A stretch of DNA of 64,000 bases, from contig NZ_LS990887.1 in assembly GCF_900411315.1 (NCBI RefSeq), forward strand, positions 613,087 to 677,086, written 5' to 3'. Both the position numbers and the translations under genes were made by a program. This document shows, one piece after another, positions 8,718-17,914 of the stretch. The notes under the pieces are model-generated. The model was given only the letters and a program-made list of their open reading frames with translations, made no database searches and had not been told where the DNA came from. Each line of letters opens with the position of its first letter. The first letter of the stretch is position 1. Source of the stretch: Corynebacterium senegalense (GTDB lineage: Bacteria > Actinomycetota > Actinomycetes > Mycobacteriales > Mycobacteriaceae).

Positions 8718-9256
8718 AGCTCAAGCTCCGACACCGAGCACGGTTCCGCCGGGATCTGCTGGAACGCGCCCCAACCCCGGCCTGTAAAATGCGCCAGCGC
8801 CGCCTTGATTGGATCGGCGTGAGTGAAGCAAGCCACCGCCTCGCCCGGGTGCCGCGCCGCGATCGCGCGCACGCACCCGACTACGCGGTGTTGCATCTCG
8901 ACGAACGACTCTCCGCCGGGGAATCGGAACTCCCCGGGACGCTTCTGCACCACCTGCCATTCGGGCAGTTTGCCAAGGTCAGCCAAGGATTCACCGGTCC
9001 ATGTGCCGAAATCGGCTTCCAAGAGGCCGTCGTCAAGCACAAGCTCCTTTTTGAACCGTTCGCAGGTGGGTAAAGCGGTCTCGCGGGCGCGCTCGAGCGG
9101 TGAGGAATACACCGCGTCGACGTGAGCAAGTTGCTTAGCGACGGACGCGGCTTGCACGCGCCCCCTTTCCGAAAGGTGCAGCCCCAGCGTGCGCCCGGGG
9201 AGGATCTTGCCGGTCGTCGGGGTCTCGCCGTGGCGAATGAGGAAGATGCTGGCCAT
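8714..9256 (-). CDS. MSMEG_4193-family histidine phosphatase
   Basis: Phosphoglycerate-mutase-like phosphatase, 180 residues. The RHGE motif (IFLIRHGETP) gives the phospho-accepting His; SSPLERARETA and the C-terminal CFTHADPIKAAL supply the second conserved Arg and His. The start at 9256 (MASIFLIRHGE) fits the family; the frame extends upstream without homology. Forms a two-gene operon with the SCO1664 gene and is divergent from the MoxR-like gene at 9315, leaving about 58 bp for both promoters. Physiological substrate unknown. Confidence 0.8.
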   Translation of the reverse strand: MASIFLIRHGETPTTGKILPGRTLGLHLSERGRVQAASVAKQLAHVDAVYSSPLERARETALPTCERFKKELVLDDGLLEADFGTWTGESLADLGKLPEWQVVQKRPGEFRFPGGESFVEMQHRVVGCVRAIAARHPGEAVACFTHADPIKAALAHFTGRGWGAFQQIPAEPCSVSELEL

Positions 9257-9314
9257 GAAGTGATAGTAGGTCATCACAGACACCCATCCCGGAAACCCGC
9301 GTACCCTGGCCGGC

Positions 9315-10709
9315 ATGACTGAAGCGCCCCACTCCCGGCCATCCATCAACACCCACGGTGAGCTCAAGGCCGCCGGCTACACGTACAAGACCGTGCGCGA
9401 GGAGATGCGCGACAACCTCATCGCCGCACTGCGCACCGGCGAGAACCCGTGGCCCGGCCTCCACGGCCTCGAGCACACCGTGTTGCCGCAGGTCGAGCGC
9501 GCCATCATCGCCGGCCACGACATCGTGCTGCTCGGCGAGCGCGGCCAGGGCAAGACCCGCCTGCTACGCACGCTCCCTCTGCTTCTCGATGACTTTGTGC
9601 CCGCCGTCGAAGGCTCCGAACTGCGCGAACACCCCCTGAACCCGCTGACAGATGCCACGAAGCGCCGCATCGAGGAGGAAGGCGACGCGCTGCCCATCGT
9701 GTGGATCCCGCGCGAGGCCCGCTACTCCGAGAAGCTGGCCACCCCGGACACCTCCGTGGCGGATCTGATCGGCGACGTGGACCCGATGCGCGTGGCTGAA
9801 GGCCGCCGCCTGGGCGACCCGGAGACGATCCACTACGGCCTCATCCCGCGCTCCAACCGCGGCATCGTGGCCATCAACGAGCTGCCTGACCTGGCGGAGC
9901 GCATCCAGGTGGCCATGCTCAACGTGATGGAAGAGGCCGACATCCAGATCCGCGGCTACATGCTGCGACTACCGCTAGACGTGTTGGTGGTGGCATCAGC
10001 GAACCCGGAGGACTACACCAACCGAGGGCGCATCATCACCCCGTTGAAGGACCGCTTCGGCGCCGAGATCCGCACCCACTACCCCGTCGAGTTGGACGAC
10101 GAGATCCGCGTCATCGAGCAGGAATCCCAGCTCACGGCGACTGTTCCGCAACCCATCATGGAGGCTCTCGCCCGGTTCACCCGCGCGCTGCGCGAATCCG
10201 ACGCGGTGAACCAGCGCGCCGGCGTCTCGGCCCGATTCGCCATCGCAGGCGCCGAGACAGTCGCAGCCTCCGCCGCCCGCCGCGGGGCGGTCACCGGCGA
10301 GGACCCGGTCGCCCGCCTAGTTGACCTGGAGGCCGCCGTCGACGTGCTGGGCGGCAAGGTGGAGTTCGAGCACGGCGAAGAGGGCCGCGCCTGGGACATC
10401 CTGGAGTACCTGCTGCGCAACGCCGTTGCGCAGTCCCTTCGCAACCGTATCAAGGGGCTCGACTTCGGCCCGTTGATTGAGGCGCTCGACGGCTCCACCT
10501 TCATCACCACCGGAGAAAACATTACGGCCGCAGAGTTCTTGAACGGCCTACCCCAGCTCGAAGGCACGCTGTACCGCGACATCGCTTCGGCTTTCAACGC
10601 CGAAAGCGAGGGTGAGCGCGCTAGTGCCATCGAGCTCGCGGTGGAAGCGCTCTACCTCACCCAGAAGATCTCGAAGGACTCCGGTGAAGGTGAGACCATC
10701 TATGGTTAG
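9315..10709 (+). CDS. MoxR/magnesium-chelatase-like AAA+ ATPase
   Basis: AAA+ ATPase of 464 residues, probably a chaperone acting with the VWA protein encoded next. Walker A is GERGQGKT, Walker B region GIVAINELPDL, followed by ASANPEDYTNRGRIITPLKDRFG, typical of MoxR/ChlI proteins. TACCCT (9302-9307) lies 7 nt before the ATG, a leaderless start. The stop overlaps the VWA start by 8 bp. Paired MoxR-VWA genes usually assemble or insert cofactors into partner complexes; the client here is unknown. Confidence 0.82.
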   Translation: MTEAPHSRPSINTHGELKAAGYTYKTVREEMRDNLIAALRTGENPWPGLHGLEHTVLPQVERAIIAGHDIVLLGERGQGKTRLLRTLPLLLDDFVPAVEGSELREHPLNPLTDATKRRIEEEGDALPIVWIPREARYSEKLATPDTSVADLIGDVDPMRVAEGRRLGDPETIHYGLIPRSNRGIVAINELPDLAERIQVAMLNVMEEADIQIRGYMLRLPLDVLVVASANPEDYTNRGRIITPLKDRFGAEIRTHYPVELDDEIRVIEQESQLTATVPQPIMEALARFTRALRESDAVNQRAGVSARFAIAGAETVAASAARRGAVTGEDPVARLVDLEAAVDVLGGKVEFEHGEEGRAWDILEYLLRNAVAQSLRNRIKGLDFGPLIEALDGSTFITTGENITAAEFLNGLPQLEGTLYRDIASAFNAESEGERASAIELAVEALYLTQKISKDSGEGETIYG

Positions 10710-12621
10710 CCAGCGCCGCTACCGCAAGTACACCCCGGGCCCGGACCCCCTCGCCCCGCCGCCCGACCTGGCCAGAGCGGTGCGCGATATCGCAGACGAT
10801 GTCATGTACGGCTATTCCGCCGAGCAGGCCATGCGCGAATATTTGCGTCGCGAAGGCTACGACGAATTCCTGCGCCAAATCGCGGAGCGCCGCCAGGAGC
10901 TGCTGCAAAAGACCAACCTCGGGGGCACGCTCCGGGAAGCAAAGAAGCTTCTCGACGAAGCGGTGCTCGCCGAACGGGGCCAACTCGCCCGCGACGTAGA
11001 CATGGACGACCTCGACCGCACCATGCGGGAGATGACGCTGGACAACCTGCCCGTCTCCCCCGCGGCGGCGGTGACCGAACTGAACGGCTACGACTGGGCT
11101 TCCTCAGAAGCGCGCGAGAAGTACCAACAGATCAAGGACCTCATCGGCCGCGAACTCTTAGACCAGCGCTTCGCCGGGATGAAGGAGGCGCTGGAAGGTG
11201 CCACCGATGAGGATCGGGCAGCCGTCGCCGAGATGCTGCGCGACTTGAACGTGCTGTTGGGCAAGCATCGCGCTGGCATGGCCACGGAGCAGGACTTTCA
11301 TGAGTTCATGGCCAAGCACGGGGACCAGTTTCCGGAGAACCCCCGCAACATCGACGAGTTGGTGGAGCTGCTCGCGCAGCGCTCAGCGGCAGCGCAACGC
11401 CTGCTCAACTCCATGACGCCCGAGCAGCGCGCCGAGCTCATGCAGCTCGCAGCCGAGGCCTTCGGCTCGGAGGAGCTGATGAACCTCGTTGGCGAGCTGG
11501 ATGCGAACCTGCGCGGCATCCGCCCCGACCTGGACTGGACCGGGTCCGAACCGTTCGACGGTGACGGGACATCGGGCGGCATGGGCCTCGGCGAAGCCAC
11601 CCGCGCGATGCGCGACCTCGGGCGCCTCGACGAGCTCGCGGACACCCTCAGCGGGGACCGCCCCGGAGACATCGACGTGGACGACGTTGCCGACCTCTTA
11701 GGCGCTGACGCCGCCACCAGCGCTAAGCAGCTACGTGACCTAGAGAAAGCGTTGCGCGACTCCGGATTGCTGAACAAGGGCGAGTCCGGCTCGCTGCAGT
11801 TATCCCCGAAAGCGCTGCGCATGCTGGGCAAGGAGCTACTGAAGGCCGCGACCTCCCAGCTATCCCGCGGCCAGCGCGATTCCCGCCTCGCCGGCCAGCA
11901 GGGCGAACCCACCGGCGGCACCCGGCCCTGGGAGTTCGGCGACACTCAGACGTGGGACACCACCCGGACCATCACGAACGCGCTCCAGCGCAGCGCCGCC
12001 AGCGGCGAGCCGTTCGCAATAACCGTGAACGACATCGAGGTGGACGAGACCGAAGCACGCACGAAGAACGCCGTCGCGCTCCTTGTCGACACCTCTTTTT
12101 CCATGGCGATGGAAGGTCGCTGGACGCCGATGAAGCAGACCGCGTTGGCGCTGAACCACCTCATCACCACGCAGTTCCGCAGCGACGAGCTCGCGCTTAT
12201 CGGTTTCGGCCGCTACGCCCAGACGCTCACGATCGAAGAGCTCACCGCCCTGCCGCCGATACAGGAGAAGGGCACCAACCTGCAGCACGCGCTGCTCCTC
12301 GCCAACGAGTTCTTCACCCGCCACGCCGGCTACGACCCGACGCTGCTTATCGTCACCGACGGCGAGCCCACCTCCATCCTGACCGAATGGGGCGAGGCCT
12401 ACTTCAACTGGCCGACCGACCGGATCACGCTCGCGCGCACGGTCGACGCGCTCGACACTGTGACCAAACGCGGGACGAAGATCACCTTCTTCCGCCTCGG
12501 GGATGATCCAGGGCTCGTTTCGCTTATCGACGCCCTCGCCAACCGCTCCGGCGCCAACGTCGTTGCACCCGACCTCAAAGAACTCGGAGGCGCTGTGGTG
12601 GGAGAGTACCTCCGCTGGTAG
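10702..12621 (+). CDS. VWA-domain protein partnered with the MoxR-like ATPase
   Basis: Protein of 639 residues with a long, acidic, helical N-terminal region and a C-terminal von Willebrand A domain. The MIDAS metal site is seen as DTSFS in LLVDTSFSMAM, with later VTDGEPTS. Start taken at ATG 10702 (MVSQRRYRK), overlapping the ATPase stop by 8 bp, so the two are co-translated. No signal peptide or membrane segment, so it works in the cytoplasm with the ATPase. It is the last intact gene before the mosaic region; a foreign-looking fragment starts immediately after its stop codon. Confidence 0.82.
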   Translation: MVSQRRYRKYTPGPDPLAPPPDLARAVRDIADDVMYGYSAEQAMREYLRREGYDEFLRQIAERRQELLQKTNLGGTLREAKKLLDEAVLAERGQLARDVDMDDLDRTMREMTLDNLPVSPAAAVTELNGYDWASSEAREKYQQIKDLIGRELLDQRFAGMKEALEGATDEDRAAVAEMLRDLNVLLGKHRAGMATEQDFHEFMAKHGDQFPENPRNIDELVELLAQRSAAAQRLLNSMTPEQRAELMQLAAEAFGSEELMNLVGELDANLRGIRPDLDWTGSEPFDGDGTSGGMGLGEATRAMRDLGRLDELADTLSGDRPGDIDVDDVADLLGADAATSAKQLRDLEKALRDSGLLNKGESGSLQLSPKALRMLGKELLKAATSQLSRGQRDSRLAGQQGEPTGGTRPWEFGDTQTWDTTRTITNALQRSAASGEPFAITVNDIEVDETEARTKNAVALLVDTSFSMAMEGRWTPMKQTALALNHLITTQFRSDELALIGFGRYAQTLTIEELTALPPIQEKGTNLQHALLLANEFFTRHAGYDPTLLIVTDGEPTSILTEWGEAYFNWPTDRITLARTVDALDTVTKRGTKITFFRLGDDPGLVSLIDALANRSGANVVAPDLKELGGAVVGEYLRW

Positions 12622-12780
12622 GCGATCACGCTCGTCATCGACCAACGACTCGAGAACGCATCGCAGGTCAACTTCCATCCCATGATCCACACCGAGAGCA
12701 TCGGCCTGACCTGGGACGACTTCGCTTCGTTCGTCACCTCGACCGGTCATCCGCCCCTCGTCACGAACTTGACCGGCTGA
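12622..12780 (+). pseudogene. C-terminal fragment of a YbaK/ProX-type deacylase
   Basis: Directly after the VWA stop an open frame with no start codon reads VNFHPMIHTESIGLTWDDF and ends in TGA. This matches the C-terminal part of YbaK/ProX aminoacyl-tRNA deacylases (conserved VNFHP motif and the last helix). About 52 residues of a roughly 160-residue family remain. The 5' part was lost at the junction with the VWA gene, so it cannot be expressed as an enzyme. Confidence 0.65.
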
Positions 12781-12816
12781 GTCCACCACCACACCCCGCA
12801 GTACAAGGAAAAGACA

Positions 12817-13166
12817 ATGACAGATTTCCAGAATCCGCAGCACGCAGTCGAGCTGACCAGGCACGGCGTCTCGTCGACGAGCGCGCCGCTCAAGTCATCG
12901 ACGTGCGCGAGCGGTACGAGCACGACGCCGGCCACATCCCTGGCGACGCCCACCTCGACATGCAGCACGTGGCGCTGAGGACCGATTCGATCGACAAGGA
13001 ACGCCCGGTCGTCTTCTACTGCCGAGCAGGTATCCGCTCTGGCATGGCCACGGAAGCCTTCAGAGCAGCTGGCTGGGACGCCTACAATCTCCGCGGAGGA
13101 CTCATCGCCTGGACGGAATACGGCGAAATGCTCGAACCAACAGGCGGCATCGTCGCCGAGCACTGA
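12817..13166 (+). pseudogene. Rhodanese-domain protein, frameshifted
   Basis: An ATG at 12817 opens MTDFQNPQHAVELTR. Around 12860 the homology moves to another frame, continuing RRLVDERAAQVIDVRERYEHD to the rhodanese active-site loop VVFYCRAGIRSG (catalytic Cys) and GGLIAWTEYG. Joined, the protein would be a single-domain rhodanese of about 116 residues with an intact loop. One missing or extra base near 12860 breaks it; a sequencing error cannot be excluded. An in-frame GTG at 12903 could give an 87-residue N-truncated product. Confidence 0.65.
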
Positions 13167-13209
13167 GCATCGGCAATGGGATAGACGCAGCGGTCCTAGA
13201 CTCCCCTAA

Positions 13210-14229
13210 CACGCCCCTCTGATCGTCCGCGACCCGGACGACGCTGAGGATCAGGACGTCGAGTGGACCATCGTGCTCGACGACTGGCTGGACGGCATCG
13301 ACGGCAGCAGTCCCGAAGATCAGCTGACCATGTTGACGGGGATGGACATGGGCGGACACGGAAACATGGACATGGGTGGCCACGGCGGGATGGATATGGG
13401 TGGTGAGGGGGGCATGATGGCCCACGGCACGCCCGATCTGGCTCTGGGCGGAGATGCCGGTGATGTCATGTATCCGCACTACCTCATCAACGGACGCATT
13501 CCCCGGGCGCACCGAACGTTTAATGCCCGACCGGGGGATAAAGCCCGCCTGAGGTTCATCAACGCGGGCGCTGACACCATCTTCAAGGTGGCTCTCGGTG
13601 GCCACCGTATGACCGTCACCCACGTCGACGGTTTCCCGGTCCGCCCCCACGACATCGAGTCGTTCTACCTCTCGATGGGTGAACGCGTCGACGTGGAGGT
13701 GGTACTCGGTGATGGTGTCTTTCCCCTGACCGCCCTGGCCGCCGGCAAGGACGACCGGGCGTTTGCCGTCATCCGGACCGCCGCGGGCCAGACCCCCGCA
13801 CCAGAGACTACCTTCCCCGAACTCACTGCCCCCGGTACCTTCTTGACGTCCTTTGAGCCGGTGGAACGAGCCATGCTCCCGGCCGGTGACGTGGATAAGG
13901 AAACAGAGGTCGAATTAACCGGCCAGATGATGCCCTACCAGTGGAGACTGCGCATCGACGGTGCTGATTCCCCGGGCACAGTCCAAGAAGGCCAACGCCT
14001 GCGGATGCGGATGCACAACCCCACGGCCATGCCCCATCCGATGCACCTGCACGGGCATACCTGGGCTCTTCCCGGAAGTAGCGGCCTGCGCAAGGACACT
14101 GTCCTCATTCTCCCCGGCGAAACGGTGGACGCGGACTTGATCGCTGACAACCCCGGTGAGTGGGCATTTCACTGCCATAACGCCTATCACATGGAAACCG
14201 GGATGATGAGTTCCCTGCGGTACGCCTAA
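13210..14229 (+). pseudogene. Multicopper oxidase, 5'-truncated copy
   Basis: C-terminal two thirds of a multicopper oxidase paralogous to the intact gene at 32751. It retains the Met/His/Gly-rich insert (GMDMGGHGNMDMGG), the ligand blocks HPMHLHGH and HCHNAYHMETGM, and the natural stop. It lacks the Tat signal, the lipobox and the first cupredoxin domain with its HWHG and HSH ligands, so it cannot build a trinuclear centre. A TAA immediately precedes the homology at 13210. An in-frame GTG at 13273 could start a cytoplasmic remnant. The first 78 bases are identical to the intact copy. Confidence 0.8.
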
Positions 14230-14393
14230 CCCCACAGCATGGTCGGTCGCTGGGGTGAGCTGGGTCGCTGCAGACCACCCACCGGGCAGCACGATGACCT
14301 TCCTCGGTATTGTGGTCTTCCGGGACAACCAGAACACCGTCTTCTTCCCCACCGCCCCGGAATAAGGAGATCTAATCCATGCCGAGCACACCC
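13210..14393 (+). repeat. Left copy of a ~1.2-kb direct repeat
   Basis: Pairs with 33243-34400 in the same orientation, about 20.0 kb away. The outer blocks are nearly identical: 13210-13287 equals 33243-33320 (78 bp), 14143-14205 equals 34149-34211 (63 bp), and 14264-14393 matches 34271-34400 with two differences in 130 bp. The middle is a clearly diverged oxidase gene. Sharp identity blocks in diverged paralogues suggest recombination or gene conversion. The last block is mostly outside the oxidase gene and has no assigned function. Confidence 0.85.
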
Positions 14394-14427
14394 GATCTGG
14401 GCGGAGGCCTCGTGGGGCCGGTTTTGA

Positions 14428-14625
14428 GGATGGGATCCGAAGGAGACCGCATCCTTTATCTCCTGGGCGCTCTATGCCGCCTACCTGCATGCCCGTGCCA
14501 CGGCCGAGAGGCGCGATCACAAGGCCGCGTGGATCAATATCCTGGCCCCGGCCACGATAATCTTCAACCTGTTTTTCATCAACCTGGTCGTCTCCGGCCT
14601 GCACTCCTACGCCGGCCTGAACTAA
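14428..14625 (+). pseudogene. C-terminal fragment of CcsB/ResC cytochrome c maturation protein
   Basis: The frame begins GWDPKETASFISWALYAAYL and ends in LFFINLVVSGLHSYAGLN, the hallmark C-terminus of CcsB (CcsA/ResC family), a membrane haem-handling protein of system II cytochrome c maturation. About 65 residues remain and a TGA lies just upstream in frame, so there is no functional product. It follows directly on the direct-repeat block, which in the right-hand copy is joined instead to a TlpA-like gene head. Confidence 0.7.
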
Positions 14626-14752
14626 ATCCGGATTCGTCAATCGGACACCCCCAGATCCACTGGGAAAGTACTGAAAGTTGCTGTCACATGACTCGAAAGA
14701 TTGGGCATATATTCACAACCGAGCAGCAACCCGAAGAAGGCCGTGATCTCCG

Positions 14753-16318
14753 GTGAAGGCTAATACTGCAGTAGACGTGACAGTCTCACGTCTTTCCCGG
14801 GGGATAGCCGGCGATAACTGGCGCAGATTGGCCGGTCCCACCGCGCTCATGATGGGAGCTGCGGTGGTCTGGTGGCTGGCGCTGCCGCCACGCGGTTGGT
14901 GGGTGCTGTTCCCGGTGGGCGTGACTATGTTCATGCTGGCTTTGGCAGGTCAACCACTACGTAACCGTTTGTGGCTCGGTGGGTTGGGCGGGGTGGCGCA
15001 CTACGCTCTTGCTCTGCGCTGGCTCACCGACTTCAACACTGCCGGATACGCTGCTGTTGTTGCCGTTCAGACGCTACTGTTAATGCTGGTTGCCGCGGTA
15101 TCGCCTAACGAGGCGGCTTTTCGCAGTCGCTGGTCGAGCTGGTGGCTGCTCACCCCTGCTGCCCTGGTGTTATTGGAGGCTGTGCAGCACCGGTTCCCGT
15201 TCGGCGGTTTCCCGCTGTCCGCTTTCGGATACAGCCAGACCGATGGTCCTTTCATGGCGGCAGCGCCCCTGGGTGGGACTCTCCTGGTGACCGCGTTGGC
15301 CGCAGTTGCGGGGGCCGTTGTTACCGCTGTCATCTTCGGGCCGAGACGAGCCCGTGCAGCATCCGTGGTCGCAGTGGTCGTGGTACTCGCGGTACCGGCG
15401 TTCGCGCCAACGATCGTAGATGATACGGCAGAAGGCAGCCTTGACGTCGTGCTCGTGCAGGGTGGAGGCCCCCGTGGGCTTCGCGCGGTCAATACCGATC
15501 CGTTTGATACGACCCGCCGGCACCTACAGGCTGCCGAAGATATCACCGGGGACCCTAATCTGGTTCTGCTGCCCGAAAACGTCGTCAGTATCGACGGCTC
15601 AATCGACGGGACGCGCGTTGATGCAGCTTTCGCTGAACTGGCTAGGCAACTCGACACGAACATCGTTGTCGGAATTACCGAATCCGAGGATCAACATTTC
15701 CGGAACGCATCCATAGTGTGGGGACCGGACGGGACCCGGTTAGGACGCTATGAGAAGCATCATCGCGTGCCGTTCGGCGAGTACATCCCTATGCGCAATC
15801 TGATTGAACGACTCAGCGAGGACGCACGGTTCATCCCCCGCGACGCCATTGCCGGAGAGGGGCCGGCGGTGCTCGATCCCAGCGGGACACCACGATTGGG
15901 GATCGTCATTTCTTATGAGGTCTTCTTCGCCGACCGGGTCGCCGATGCCGTTCGCAATGGTGGGCAGCTACTCCTCGCACCGACCAACGCCGCGTCTTTT
16001 GTGACCGAGGAAGTACCTGCAATTGAAGTGGCCGCATCCCGGATGCGTGCCCGCGAGTTTGGCCGCACCGTTCTCCAGGCTGCCCCCACCGGATACTCCG
16101 CAGTTATCCAGCCCGACGGCACAGTCTCACAACTCAGTGGCCTGGGCACGAACGAACTGCTGACGGCAACCGTTCCCCTTCATACTGGTTTGACGCCGTA
16201 TGCGCGCATGGGGGATACGCCCCTGTTGGTTCTCGCGATGCTGGCTCTTGCATGGCCTGCGGTTACCGGCCTCGTCAGCTGGCGCAGGAGAAGGCAGGTT
16301 ACGGAAGTATCCCACTAA
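14753..16318 (+). CDS. lnt: Apolipoprotein N-acyltransferase homologue with Ser at the catalytic Cys position
   Basis: Membrane protein of 521 residues: several N-terminal helices, a nitrilase-like periplasmic domain and a final helix. Lnt transfers an acyl chain to the N-terminal Cys of lipoproteins. Glu275 (LLPEN), Lys335 (YEKHHRVPFG) and Glu343 fall where expected for the family, but the position of the catalytic Cys (E. coli Cys387) is Ser387 in VISYEVFF. It may be an acyltransferase using Ser, another nitrilase-type reaction, or inactive. GTG start at 14753; AT-rich TATATT near 14707 could be its -10. It sits among copper genes that encode three lipoproteins. Confidence 0.82.
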   Translation: MKANTAVDVTVSRLSRGIAGDNWRRLAGPTALMMGAAVVWWLALPPRGWWVLFPVGVTMFMLALAGQPLRNRLWLGGLGGVAHYALALRWLTDFNTAGYAAVVAVQTLLLMLVAAVSPNEAAFRSRWSSWWLLTPAALVLLEAVQHRFPFGGFPLSAFGYSQTDGPFMAAAPLGGTLLVTALAAVAGAVVTAVIFGPRRARAASVVAVVVVLAVPAFAPTIVDDTAEGSLDVVLVQGGGPRGLRAVNTDPFDTTRRHLQAAEDITGDPNLVLLPENVVSIDGSIDGTRVDAAFAELARQLDTNIVVGITESEDQHFRNASIVWGPDGTRLGRYEKHHRVPFGEYIPMRNLIERLSEDARFIPRDAIAGEGPAVLDPSGTPRLGIVISYEVFFADRVADAVRNGGQLLLAPTNAASFVTEEVPAIEVAASRMRAREFGRTVLQAAPTGYSAVIQPDGTVSQLSGLGTNELLTATVPLHTGLTPYARMGDTPLLVLAMLALAWPAVTGLVSWRRRRQVTEVSH

Positions 16319-16548
16319 ACGTGGATTACGGCACCTGCTCCTCGTTGGCGGGACGCTCGCCGCCCCCATATATGACGAGCACGGACTGCCTCCCCTGTGC
16401 CCCGGTCTGCCCTGCCTGGATAAGCTATCAAGTCTGGGCTGTGTCGGCGATGAGTGAGAAGTGTCTCTGCGGTCTGAGGCGGGTGCCTCACGCCCAGTCA
16501 CTGCCGCCGGTTCCGGTGTCTGGGCCGGTCCTGGTGAGTGCGGGAAGG

Positions 16549-17343
16549 TTAGAAGGTGACGCCGTGCTCGGCGAACCAGGGCAACGGGTCGACCGCCCCG
16601 CTGCCAGTCGGGTAACGCTCGAGGTGCAGGTGAGAGCCGGTGGAAAACCCCCGGTTGCCCATGCCAGCGATCCTCTGACCAGCGGTGACGCGTTTTCCAA
16701 CGGTCACGTCGAGAGTCTCCATATGACCGTAGACGGCAATCGAGCCATCATCGTGCTGGATGCGGATCCACTGCCCGAAACCGGAGGCCGGGCCGGAGTC
16801 GATGACAGTGCCGCCCATCGCCGCGAGGATCGGGGTACCCACGACGTTGGCGATGTCGATACCCGCGTGGAGGGTTCCCCAGTGCACGCCGGAACCGGAG
16901 GTGAAGGTGCCTTCAGCGGGCTTGACCACCGAGGGCGCGCGGGCAGCGCGCTCCTTCTCGGCCCGCTCGGCGTTGTACTGGATGGCCTTGTCCAGCTGCT
17001 CGTCGATGTTGGCGACCGGCTTGAATTCGGAGATCGCGAGAATCTGCGGTGCGCCCTGCGTCCCACTCGAGGACAGGGCCGTGTCGTTGGTGGCCAAATC
17101 CACCTCGACGGTGGCAGCCTCCGGGGAGACCGGAGCCTCGACCTCGGCCGGGGCTTGCAAGGTGGCGGCCGTGGCGCCACCGACGCCGGCGGATGAGACC
17201 GTGCCGGTGGCTACAGCCACGAGGGCGAGGCGCCCCTTGGTCTGCGAGGTGGTGATCGTGCGGTGTTTTCCTCCGGATGACCGCGAAGCCTTCAGGCGCA
17301 TGACTCGGTCGTGCTGGTACTGGTGTTTGGAGACGGCAACCAT
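16549..17343 (-). CDS. M23-family peptidase (LytM domain), exported
   Basis: Murein endopeptidase-like protein of 264 residues. A basic N-terminus (HRTITTSQTKGRLALVAVATG) leads into a hydrophobic segment, suggesting export. A helical stretch (residues about 110-145) precedes the M23 domain. Zinc-site motifs HAGID and GSHLHLE are intact, as is the core VYGHMETLDVTVGKRV. Start chosen at ATG 17343 (MVAVSKHQYQH); an ATG at 17358 is also possible. It is divergent from the small membrane protein at 17408. Likely cleaves peptide cross-links in the cell wall. Confidence 0.75.
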   Translation of the reverse strand: MVAVSKHQYQHDRVMRLKASRSSGGKHRTITTSQTKGRLALVAVATGTVSSAGVGGATAATLQAPAEVEAPVSPEAATVEVDLATNDTALSSSGTQGAPQILAISEFKPVANIDEQLDKAIQYNAERAEKERAARAPSVVKPAEGTFTSGSGVHWGTLHAGIDIANVVGTPILAAMGGTVIDSGPASGFGQWIRIQHDDGSIAVYGHMETLDVTVGKRVTAGQRIAGMGNRGFSTGSHLHLERYPTGSGAVDPLPWFAEHGVTF

Positions 17344-17407
17344 GGGCCCAGTCGCCATGGTTGGGGATGCCGGCCGAGGGGGCGTTCCTGGTCCAGGAGC
17401 ACCTCTA

Positions 17408-17914
17408 ATGGCGAGAGTGATGACCCCACGAATACGCAAGGCCGCGCTGGTGGCACATGTGGTCTGCTCGGTCGGCTGGCTCGGGATGGTGCTCGCCTTT
17501 ATCGCGATGGCGGTCATGGGGATAGTGAGCGCGGATGAGGTGGCGGTCCGGGGGACGTATCGGGTGATGGAGCAGGTGGCGTGGTGGGCGCTCGTTCCCC
17601 TGGCGGTGGCCTCGCTGGTGACCGGAGTCCTTCAATCCCTGGGGACGACGTGGGGATTGTTCCGACACTACTGGGTGGTGTTCAAGCTGAGGCTCACTGT
17701 GGTGGCGACAGGTGTGTTGGTGCTGTACATGCAGACCTTCGAGTATCTTGCCCGGGTGGCGGCAGACCCGGGCGTGGGGCTGGAGGCCGTGCGGAATTTC
17801 TCCCCGGTCCTCCACTCCGTGGCAGCAGCCTTGGTATTGCTGGTGGCTACGGTGCTGGCGGTGTACAAGCCGCGGGGTCTGACCCGATACGGGCAACGAA
17901 AAAGGCCCCGCTAG
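17408..17914 (+). CDS. Small polytopic membrane protein, DUF2269-like
   Basis: Protein of 168 residues with about four membrane helices: AALVAHVVCSVGWLGMVLAF near the N-terminus, WWALVPLAVASLVTGVLQ, LRLTVVATGVLVLYM and HSVAAALVLLVATVLAVY, ending in a basic tail. The layout (early His and Trp, then GxxQSLGTTWGLFRHYWVV) resembles DUF2269-type predicted integral membrane proteins of unknown function. Start at ATG 17408. It is divergent from the M23 peptidase gene with a 64-bp gap. Confidence 0.55.
   Translation: MARVMTPRIRKAALVAHVVCSVGWLGMVLAFIAMAVMGIVSADEVAVRGTYRVMEQVAWWALVPLAVASLVTGVLQSLGTTWGLFRHYWVVFKLRLTVVATGVLVLYMQTFEYLARVAADPGVGLEAVRNFSPVLHSVAAALVLLVATVLAVYKPRGLTRYGQRKRPR

Noticed and set aside
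13273..14229. Left multicopper oxidase copy as a functional gene from GTG 13273
   Set aside because: It would lack export signal and the first cupredoxin domain with half of the copper ligands.
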